Under the pieces are notes generated by a model. That model worked only from the letters and a program-made list of their open reading frames with translations, ran no database searches and was not told the DNA's origin. Of a DNA stretch of 64,000 bases, positions 29,080 to 41,000 are shown in pieces (position 1 is the first letter of the stretch; each line of letters opens with the position of its first letter). A program made the position numbers and the translations under genes. The stretch comes from Onchidella celtica. Taxonomy: Eukaryota; Mollusca; Gastropoda; Systellommatophora; Onchidiidae. Where the stretch lies: assembly GCA_963931925.1 (NCBI GenBank), contig OZ007582.1:29924429-29988428 (forward strand), written 5' to 3'.

Positions 29080-32000
29080 ACGCACATCAACACATTCTTG
29101 CACGCACATGCACACCCGCGCCCACATAGATATGACATAATTATATATATAAACGTACAAGAATCCACACGTCCTTTCACTGTTTCCCCAGTAACAGCTC
29201 CGACCCCTGTAAGTGACACAGGTGCCAGGCCGTATCAGGCTAGGCCTAACTTCCCTTACCTCTGAATTGGAGATAACTCTATAAAAACAGTTTACAGTGG
29301 AAGTCCCTTGGGTTTTCTCCACCCGGCGCCATTCATTGTGTGTTGTTTACGATCATGGGTGTTGTTTGAGCGTTTTCTTTTTGTTGTTGTTGCTTTTTTT
29401 TACTCGTGATTCTGCCAAAGTACTGCCTTAATGTCAAGTTGAAAACATTACATACCGGCAGCATAATGACTCTGGGTGACAGTAACTTGTTCAGTGATGT
29501 GGATGAGAATGAAGGTGAAGCTATTTGTATTCCGAAAAAATCTCCCTGGCAGCATTGAATCAAAACAACCTGACAGTGAATAGACCGATGCCACAGTTAC
29601 ACTTCACCGAAGAGAAAAAAACAACAACAACAACCTTGCTTGTACGCTGTCATAATGGGGCCAGCATGATGCCCCCCCCCCCACCCCAAACCCATCCCCT
29701 TTTCGACTTACCCAAAAAAACCGATCACTTCTCTCCCAAAAGATCAACTTTCATCGAGGACAAGACCGTCTTTTGGATGGTTGGTGATGAAGTTTCAGGT
29801 TCCTCAGATTAGCGGAGTTCAAATACCCGTCGTAAAAGCTGGGAAAACTGCAGCAGGTAAATTTCAGTGTTGTACTTGTAGGTCGTGCGCTGCAATAAAT
29901 AGAATCTCTTTTATCTGTCATTTAAATTCTCCACACACCCCATATTTTTTTTCATGTGTCCCAGTTTCTCACACCTATTCTTTGAGACGGAAAGAAAAAG
30001 CTTCAAAGAGCTTAATGTAGACCGAAGCAAGGCACTGTGGCATGGCTTAGGTTAGATTAAACATACGCCTTCAGAAAGAGACTACTAGGTCTTTGATTTA
30101 CAAATAATTGACGCAGTTTCGATTTGGCTGAGGTTCTGGTTATTGTGACAAAATGCCTAAATAAGCTAAACATGGCTATACACATACGACCAAATAAGAC
30201 ATCAGCGAGGCTTCCATGTAGGGTAAAGCAAACGTCGTTTTACGATCAGGCCCTATACAGAAAATTTCACTGTTGTTTTTGGGTTAGTCATATGTTACTG
30301 ATTTCAATTCAGTTTATGCCAATCGATGCCATCTGAGACTTTTCTTTTATGAAAGGCCAAATCGTTTCCCGGAAATCTCGATATTACTTGCCTAGCTAGC
30401 CTTTAATGCACCACCTTATGGAGCTACAATAATTATTAATGCTGAATACATGTATCGACAACCCGACGGGCAGGAATGCCCGATACTCTTCCATGTTGGG
30501 CGAGGCATAATTCTAGCCGACAGGCAGGCGACTTGCAGAGAGCTAGGCAATGACATTAGTCGTTTAGGAACCCTTAAGTGAAGTACTTATCCACATCAAG
30601 CAATGTACACACGCTGGCAGACAATAGCCATGCTCGAAAGGAATAAAAAGATGACCAAAAAAAAAAACCCACACAACTGAACGGCCGAGTTTCAAGTTGG
30701 TCAATTTGTAAAAATCTCGATTTTTAAGTACATGTATCATAAATCAACTAAAACCTCAATTGTCACCGAATGAAATTGCTCGGATTCTCCTAGTGGTCAT
30801 GTGACAGATGGCGGCAATGGTTTGACGTTTTCAGAAAATGAAGAGGTTACTTCAAGATCAGAGTTCAGACGCATATGAGCCATTCCGCGAGAAAGTAAAA
30901 AAAAATTGGGCTCAATCTTGTCCTTGCATCGGTGTGGCCCACTTTCAAATCAAACTTTTTTTCAGCCTTGGTTAATGATACAAGGGTGATGTTACTATAA
31001 ACCGATCGCCATCTTTATCCAGTTTCCATTGATATGCGCAATTCTGTTTTTACCAAAATGTGATTTAACCTTTTACTCGAACCAACCTCTTCAATTATAC
31101 AAGCAACCCAATAGCGTACTTCTGGCGTTTTTGACGGATGGGTCGAGTCCGAAAATGAACAAAAACGCCACAAATTGGCTGTCGCATGACTCAGGGGGCG
31201 GAGATTTTTTTGTTCTTTTAAGGTACTGAATTAATTACTGATTTGAGAAGCGGGTCACAATTTCTCTCACTGTTTAGACATTGCTTCTTTATCCTTTATA
31301 ATAATATCAGTTTTAATTTTCCCCGCTGTTTTCAGGATGATTTTTTAATAACTTTTCCTGAATTTCGCTAACCTGCCCTCTTTACTTTAGTTTTCTTTTT
31401 CATCCCATTCTCATTCTACTTTTCCTTTCTCTCCCCTAGGATCTTCGTTGTCTTTTTTTTTCTCTCTTTTATCCTGCTTGATGATGACGATGACAGTGAT
31501 GATAGTGATAGTGCTGTGACGATGACAGTGATGATAGTGATAGTGCTGTGCCGATGATAATGATAGAGTTAGTAAGAATGGTAGTGATTAAAGGATCGTG
31601 ACGACAAAAGCGGCCATGGCGACGATGATGATGCTGGTGTTTGTAAGTGGGGAAATGATGGTGGTGGTTATAATGTTACTAATGACAGCCACGATGATAA
31701 TAACGATAACGATTTTGATGGTGGTAGTAGTGATTATGATGAGATGATGCTGGTGATAATGGCCGCGATGACAAAGACGACGACAATGCTGATGATGATA
31801 ATGATAGTTGGGGTTACATTATTTTGATGATGATAATAACTAGATCCAGAACTTCTGCCATTTTACAGTCCCAGAGGGAATACGACAGAAGCAAACGTAT
31901 GTCAACGAAACCTTTCGAAAAATAGTCGGAAGTTTACAACGCTTCGATGTGTCTCCAAAACCGCTGTTGGATTTAGTGTACCAGAAGAGTTTGCAAAGAT

Positions 32001-35000
32001 TTCCAGTGGTTCTTGCCGTAGCCAGAAAAGCCGACGAAGGTAAGTGCATGGTGGATAAACCAACTATTACGCGCTGATCGTATAAACGCGCAAGGCGATG
32101 ACTTGAGTTATGTCCCAACATGAGCAATAATAATTTTGTCTACAATGATGACGAAATTTTGAGAAACTTGATGCTTTTGACAACTGCGTACATTAAAGTG
32201 GTTACTGGCCCCTTGACCGGTGGCGGTGGTTGGGGCGCTGTGCTGAGATTACTGGAGTTTGCCCCCGATTTTTTTTTTTCCAATAGTGAGTGGTCAGAGC
32301 ACGGCTGCATTCTGATCGTCACCATAGAATTACCAGATTCTTACTCCCTGCCATCAACTTTTGAGAAATTGATGATTGAATTTCCATGTGCTCATAGCTT
32401 TTATTAGTACGACTTCCTTTCTTTTCAGTAATACTTACAAATAACACACCGACTCCACTTGATACTTTGACACACAATGGAGAAGGCCTGCAGAAAAAGT
32501 GTGTAGTGGGTAACTCAGTTCAACCAAAATTTGGGGATAGAACTTGTTATTCTAAGGGGGCTTGATGATATAAAAGCAGAAAAAAATATTTGTAAGTCTA
32601 CCTATGCAACTTTGTTATCCTGCCATACCACTTAACCATACTCTTAACTCTTTCAATTCCAAATGTGATTTTTGTAGTCCATAAAATTACCTTTGAAACT
32701 GATTATGTGGTTATTCCATTGGGTAAATGGAAAGCTTACAAATAAAATGTATCACATGACTCAACAATCATAATTGTATTAGACAAATTCACAGCCAACA
32801 TTTAACAGATTATTCACAACTAGCTGAGGTCCCCGGCCCTGCCCGGGATAAATCGGTTTGAATATTGGTTTCAGTTATGGGTGATTATTATGGACCTGCT
32901 TCATCTTGCCTGTTCCTATTTGTTTATTATTTTTATTTTTGTTCGTTTGTTTTTAAATAAGTCTTACTGCTCTGCCTTTGTGAGTTGACACACTGCGCAT
33001 CCCGTACAACAGCATGATTTGCGCACGGGTTAGAGTGTTTGATAGTGAACACATCGCAGGAAGTGATAACGAAACCTTAAAATGGCGAACCATGACTCGA
33101 AATAGATCTAAATGATGGCGAAACAATAAATTTCCAATAAAATAAACTACACCGATTTGAGACTTCTATTAAAAACTGTACACCCTTATATCCATTCTGA
33201 TGCACCATATAAAATTTGAAGTCTGAGTGTTGAGTGGTTCAGAAGCCTTTTGCAACGAAAAATCTCAAGTCCACAAATATATATAGTATAGAAGATTATG
33301 TTGAAAATGGTGTTTTAAAAAGATGATTGGAACTGGTAACAAAACAAATGACTTCATAAATTCAGTTGGTACATTTCCACACATTATATCTTCAAACTGA
33401 ATGTGTAAAAACCTAGTAGAATTTTTAACTAATGAGCACAGAAAGTTTGAACTTTCTACGTTTAGCCGTTTTTCTATGCATAGGGAAGGACCGCTCCAAA
33501 TTGTCCATATATATATATATAGATAATACGCTAGCAGCATTCATCAGGTTAGCAGTGAAATTTGAATTGTCTGCCATGTGATTCAAACTTGCATAGTTGA
33601 GCTGCATTTGAAAGCTATGGAAACAACTACGAAAAGCTTTATTATGAAAATTAATTCTAACTTTTTTAAAAATTCTTATTTGTTTGCAGATGAGTATACA
33701 GAGGAGGAGTTTCAGCTTCTTGGTGAGTCTGAGTTAGATTGAAAATCTTGGAAGTCCAGCTTTGTAGTATCCAAGAGAGCTGTAATTCCCTCACATACAG
33801 GGCTGGATTAACCACAAAGCAAAATAAGTACACGCTCAGGGCATCAAGGGATGGGGGACACCATAGAAATGATCTCTATTAATTATAGAAACAGATGGTT
33901 ACGTAAAGTTAGATATAAGGGTCTGATCAAAGACCTGGCAATAAAAAAAAAAACAGTAGGAGAAAACGTTTCAAACAAAAATAAAGTGGAGATACAGAAA
34001 TAAACTTGGTTTTTCCATTTTTTTGGTTTCATTTCGAAAAAAAAAAAAAACATGTTTTATGGTTTATTTTTGTTTATGCTTTGAATTACACGCGCAGCTT
34101 ACGAGGGCACCAAAATCGTTTAAGTGCCTATGGCCTGTGATGATCTTAAGCAGGCCCTGCTCACCTACTTGAGAAAGTTGGAATTCCCTCACAATCATGT
34201 AACATAATTTCTCTTATTTCACTCTCAATCTTAAGTCTTTACAAAAGGGAACTTATTTTTGTATTATTTTCCCTTACACTCCGAGCACAATCTGGTGAAT
34301 TCTGGCTCTTGCTCTTTCCTGCCAGAACAACATGACAGGCCTTTTTTTTTAAAGTCTCGACCTAGCTATTCCAGGTTGTGCTGATATCAGATTTCCCTCT
34401 CAGTCTTCTGCACAGGTTGCAGAAAATAAATTTCTCTTTGAACTGGCTTGCTATTACATAAAAGAAAAAGCTTACATCTTACAGTGAACTGGAAAACATC
34501 TTACATTCTTTCTAAAGTCTAAAACTTTTCTCAAACAAGTAGGCTACATCGAGCATATATATGATAATATGACTACATGTATTCATACTTCACTGAAACA
34601 AAGTTTCACATTTCAATATGTTCATCTCACTCTAAATAGCCGACAGTAATCGCTTTTTTAATTAAATGGTGGAGCTCCGTCATTATTATGTCAGTCTGTC
34701 ACGATCAGTCAGTCACATAAAATTGTCAGCCCGTCACTCTCTCCCACATGCCTCATAAAACAGCTATGGACGCCTTTGGAGTGTTGACGGCAGAAGAAAT
34801 AAAAGGAAATAAGTGTGAAATGCTTTCAAAATGTACTTTCAATGCAATACACAACGTTGCTGGTATTTTGCATGACGCACTGACATTACAGAATTACATT
34901 TTCTGAATATGCCACAAAATGTTCAAAATTAAGAGCTTGTTTTAGATGGATACCTAGATCTAGATGCAAAAATACCACATGAACTGTGCGGCAAAGAGAA

Positions 35001-38000
35001 GGAAATCACCATGCAATGTAAATTTATTTCACAGGCAACTAAAAGAAGGTAACTAAGATTGCTACTAAGTTATGGTGAATATTACGTTTTTAGGAGATCT
35101 TCCTTTTAACGTGAATTTTATTCCAACTTAGCAAAGTGCCATTATGAAATCGATCGCCTACCCAATCTCAATGCATGAATGTTGTTTTAGTTCAGAAAAG
35201 ATGAACATTTTATCATAATATGTTGAAGTTAAGATGTTCACCCGAGGTGAATATTTACATGCAAATGCCCTTCCATAACGACAAAAGTTTAGTACCAAAA
35301 GCAACTTAGGGCCACAGATCGAATTCTAGCTCTAGATTTGGGCCTCGTGTAATATTCATTCGTGTATTTAGAGCAGTATAGCTTGGATCAGGAAAAAAAT
35401 GCATCTAGAATCTACTGTTAGATCTAGATCTAGATCTATAGTCAATGCACTAGGTGCAGGAAATATGTGAGTGTGCATGAGAAAACCCGGCATAAGTCGG
35501 CAGCATGACATTTTGAGTTCTGTACATATAATAAAAGACAAGACATTTCTGATAAATTGAAGACAATGACCCCCCTAAAACAAGATTTTGAGAAAATAGT
35601 ATTTAATCCTATAAGTGGCAATAGCTAATTGACCAAGTAATATTGGAGTGACTGCTGTTAGGAGACCGTAGTCTAATAACTAAGCAGTTATAGAGATCAT
35701 AGTGAGTAGTGTCCACTGCTCATCTACAGTTTACCCTGTAACATGCCACGGTCCCCTAGCAACAGCCAAATCGGAAGTTTTTGAATCTTGTTAGGAGACC
35801 GTAGTCTAATTACAAAGCCGTTATAGAGATCATAGTGAGTGGTGTTCATTGCTCGTCTACAGTTTACCCTGTAACATGCCACGGTCCCCTAAACAACAGC
35901 CAAAGTTGGAAGTTTGTGTCGGACCCATATTTTCACTTCAAAGCCGTTTTTCTCAAAATCAGCTCGGCCGACTTATACCGGGTTTTCTCATGCACACTCA
36001 CATATCATAAAAACCACAGAAAAACTGTAGGGTCGCAGCGGGGCTATAAGCAAAGTCAAAATTGGGCAAAAAGAAAAGGTTGTATGTTGCGAAACCCGGG
36101 GCATGTCGTTGCGGTCAATGTTTGTTTTTCCATGCAGTTTCATGACTTTCCCAAATTTAGTGTCCCCACAAATTCCATCTTGAGTTCAAAGGTAAATATT
36201 ATGTTACCCTACAGTTTTCTCCATTTAGTGGTCTGGTGTAAGCTCACAGAAGTGCTCTGGACACCCTACTTTGGGTGGATTTTCATTGAAAATATGTTTT
36301 CTGAGTATTATGAGCATTATGCACATATAGCAATGACCACTGACATGCATTCATTTGACACCCTGCATGAGGTGCAGTCACTGGTAATTGCATTGTGACA
36401 TCAGTGTTGTGTTTGCATCAACTGGGATCACTAGCAGCATTATTATTTATTATTAATATGATTACATGATGTATTCAAAAGGAGCCACTGCACACCAGCT
36501 AATATTAAACAACTGAATTTAATGGGAAACGAATAATATTGTGGTAAAATCCAAGTACATAGTTTCAGTATTGTCTATGCTTATCTCCCATTTAATTGAC
36601 AATAAGGTGAAGCCAAACACCGAAAGATTCCATGCACTAAGGCGCTATCCATAGATATAATACTTTGATAGTCAGTGTATTATATCTATGGCGCTATCCA
36701 TAAAGAATGTAGGCTCGATTTTGGAGTATTTTAACCCCTCCTCTCCCCTTGTAGGAGCTCACGGCTATTTATTTTCTCAATTCACTTTATTTTTGCGATT
36801 TGATCAAAGAATAATAATAGTTCGTCCATCAGGTATGATGATGACCTTAACAACACCAGAGGAATAAAGAACAGAAATTGTTGAGAATTTCAACACATGG
36901 ACAATAAAGAGAACTAAAGGACACAGAGGACAGAATGGAAAGACTGTTCTTTCATGACTTATGGCTTCTCATGTGACTGATAAGTCCTATTTTTGCCCTG
37001 CAGACCCTTCCGCATAAATGACAAGAGTGCTCCGTTGGTTCAGTACCACTGGGCCTTTTCTTGCGCCGTTCTCTTTTTTTGATAGCCTGCTGGACTCTGT
37101 CAGCTTCCCATGCTTTGCTGCCTCTGGTAAGGGCCGCCCTCCAATTTGCACGATCAAGCGAGAGCTTTTCCCACTCACTCACATCAATGGCAAAGGCCTT
37201 CAGTGATTGCTTGAGAGTGTCTTTGTAACGTCTCTTTGGGGCCCCAACATTCCTCGTTCCATTGGAGAGCTCAGAGAAGAAGATTTGCTTAGGGAGTCTG
37301 GAGTCGGGCATTCTGACAACATGTCCTGCCCAACGTAGCTGAATTTTTTTCAGGTGGCAGAAGATGCTCAATTCCTTGGCACGATTGACGACCTCAGTGT
37401 CTGGAATTTTATCCTGCCATTTGATCCTTAGGATCTTTCTAAGGCAGGCCAGATGAAAGTGATTTAGCTTTCTGGCATGCGATTGGTACACTGTCCAGGT
37501 TTCAGCCCCATAGAGTAGGGTGGGAAGGACCACAGCATTGTACACTTTCAGCTTAGTGTCTGTGCGAATGCCGGCGACATCCCATACTCTCTTTCGAAGC
37601 CTGCCAAATGCAAAGCTGGCTTTGCTGATTCTTGAGAGAATTTCAGTATCAACACGAGCCGCGGAAGACAGTGTACTGCCAAGATAGGTGAAGTTCTCCG
37701 ACACCTTCAGAAGACTGTCATGGACTTTGATATTTGGGGTCACAGGATACTTGTCGTCTGGAGTAGGCTGATGGAGCACTTCCGTCTTCTTTGTGCTTAT
37801 TGTGAGGCCAAAGTTGTCACAGGCACTAGAGAACTTATCAACACAGTTTTGCATGCTATCCTCATCGTGTGCCAGAAGTGCACAATCATCAGCAAATAGT
37901 AGGTCACAGACTTGAGTACTTTTTGTTTTGGTTTTTGCCTGAAGTCTCCTGAGGTTGAATAGACTGCCATCAGTTCGGTACTTGATGCTTACCCCTTGAG

Positions 38001-41000
38001 GAGGAGAGCTAAAGGCTTCTTGTAGCATTGCAGAGAACATGATGCTGAACAGAGTTGGGGCTAAGAGACAACCCTGTTTTACCCCATTTGTGACAGCAAA
38101 GGGCTCTGAAACACTGCCGTTGCTTTTGACTGCAGCTTGCATGCCATCATGAAACTGGCGCACTATTGTGATGAATTCGGGTGGACACCCAAACTTCGCC
38201 AAGATTTTCCAGAGGCCTTCACGACACACTGTGTCAAATGCTTTTGTGAGGTCAACAAATGTGATATACAGCGCTTTATTTTGTTCCATCAACTCAGGCT
38301 CTCCTAGGCAAAAAAAGACTGCGGTGGCTTGGACATCTCCACCGTATGGAAAATGATCGCATCCCCAGACAAATTCTCTACGGGGAACTTGCTACTGGCA
38401 ACCGACCCAGAGGTAGGCCACATCTGCGATTCAAAGACACTTGCAAGGTCACGATGAAAGCATTCAACATCGACCCCAATGAATGGGAGAACCTTGCAAG
38501 TGATCGAAGCAGATGGTGACAAAAATTGAGCAGTGGCACGCTCGCAATAGACTTCAAGGCAAAAAAAACATACCTGACAAAACGACAGAGGCGGAATGAA
38601 AACACTCGCCAAAGTGAACCCAAAAGACTGACCTGCAATCACTGCCATCGCACTCTCGGGTCAAACATTGGTAGAATAAGCCACGAGAGAAGCTGTCAGT
38701 CAAAGTGAAAGTGAATATTCTAGCTGCTAAGACCGTCTGTAAAGACGCTAAAGGCCATATATATATATTTTGTTCCATGCATTTTTCCTGAATCTGTCTG
38801 GCAGCAAAAATCATATCCGCCGTTCCCCTCTCTTTACGAAAGCCACATTGGCTCTCGGGAAGCAAGTCATTTGACGAGAGGTGATCAAGAAGGCGATTCA
38901 GAAGCATTCTTGCCAATATTTTGCCAGCAATTGAAAGTAGAGAGATTCCCCGATGGTTGTCACAGACTTGGCTGTCCCCTTTGTTTTTGTACAGATGGAT
39001 GATTGAAGCATCTTTGAAGTCCTGTGGCAGCTTCCCTGCTTTCAACATATGATTGAACAACTCGGTCAACCTTTCAATAAGTTTTTCTCCACCGAAGGCA
39101 TACACCTCAGCAGGAATTGAATCCACGCCTGGTGATTTGTTAAAGGACATCTGATTTGTGGCAGTTCGGGTCTCATTTGCTGTGAATGGCTTGGCAAGAG
39201 CTGCATTAATAGGAGTCTGAGGGAGGCGGTCAATGGACTCAGTATTTATATTTGATGGCCGATTTAGCACACCTCCGAAATGTTCTGCCCAACGCTGAAT
39301 TATGGCATTCAATTCAACAATGCGTGTTGAACCATCTGACGCAAGAAGTGGCGTAGTGCCAGAGCGGGATGGTCCAAACACAGCTCGGAGGCTCTCAAAG
39401 AACTTTCTAGTGTTGTTTGTGTCGGCATATTTCTGAGTTTCTCTTACTCGCTCTTCAAGCCAGTCATTTTTCATTTTCCTCAGCTTCTTCTGGGGTACAC
39501 CCTTACATGCACGCAGTGCATCAGCTTTTGCTGTGGAAGAGGGGTCACTGCAGTGAGCTTGGATGAGACTATTTTTTTCTTTGATGAGCACTTTGATTTC
39601 ATTATCATTATCATTGAACCAGTCCTGGTGCTTGCGGACAGGAAAACCAACTGTGCTGCTGGCGCAAGAGTGTACAGTCGTATTTAGGTCAGTCCAGCTC
39701 TGTTCAATGTTCTCAGGGTCAAAAGTCACGCAATCCAATTTTGAGGAGAGTTCTGATGAGAGCTCGCTCTGTTTCTCAGCTGAGCAGAGTTTTGAAACAT
39801 TTAGGCGTTTAGGTGGCGCTTTCCCTTGAGGGCGTCTATTGCGCCTCAATGTTAGTCTGAGCTTGCAAACAATGAGTCTGTGGTCAGTTCCACACTCGGC
39901 ACCACACATCGCCTTTGTTACAAGGACATATTTTCTGTCAGTCTTCCTCACAATGACATAGTCTACGAGATGCCAATGCTTTGAGCGGGGATGCATCCAT
40001 GACGTTCTGTTTCTCACGGGGAGACTAAAATTTGTGTTGGTAATGAACAGGCCAAATTCAGCGCACAAAGTAAGTAAGCGCAACCCATTGTTATTGCATG
40101 AACCAACTCCATGAGGGCCCAAAACATTTGGCCACGCTGAGATTTCGGAGCCAACCCTAGCATTGAAGTCCCCCAAGAGAATCAGCTTATCAGCTGCCGG
40201 GACAGAGCATATGACAGATTCTAGATCAGAATAGAACTTGTCTTTGGCTTCATCTGGGTTTGTCGTGGTGGGCGCATATGCGCTAATGAGGGTGGCTGAC
40301 TGGCTTTTCCCAACTGGGATCCTGAGTGTCATTAGCCTGTCATTTATTTCAATTGGCATGGACTGCAAGTTTCTGACAAGGTCATTTTTAATTGCAAACC
40401 CAACACCATGCTGTCTCGGTTCGACTGACTGCACCCTTGCCTTTCCAGAAGAAGGTGTATCCACCACTGAGCTCTTTGAGTTGGCCACAATCAGGGAGTC
40501 TGGTCTCACTGAGTGCCACTATGTCCAGGTTGTACCTGCTGAGCTCAATAGCAATAAGTGCAGTGCGTCTTTCCGGGTTGTTTGAGTTGTCCTGTAGTGT
40601 GCGTATATTCCAGGCTCCTAGCCTGAGTAAGCTGAATTTCTTTTTGTTTCGACCGCAAAAAGGGATCCCCACTGGTCGCGGTATACCAGTCAGGGTGATG
40701 TGAAGTGGGCTTTCTTTAGGGCACCTTTTCTAGCCCCTTCCTCAGTTGAGGTGAGCAGTGCTATCCTTAAATAAGGCTGCTCAGCTACTGTGGGTGCTGC
40801 CTCCCCACGCCTCCACTTCAATCGACGATGAAGCGACCATAGCCCACAGCCACCAACGTGTAGGTCTGTGCTAACAGCTTCCAGTCTATCCAAACCTGCT
40901 GCCACCGCACTCGCCCATCGCCGTTGGAATTTTGAGAGGAAAAAAGACGAGACAAAGATGAAAGAAGACGAGGTGAGTGTTAAGACTGGCGCAAAGAATT

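Noticed and set aside
29455..29858. Two exon-like pieces (29455-29513 and 29799-29858) with splice-like borders
   Set aside because: Their phases do not join to the exons before and after, and 27466 joins 31869 directly in phase.
35835..36398. 187-codon frame
   Set aside because: Starts inside the MITE and runs through its inverted end and another repeat; no family content.
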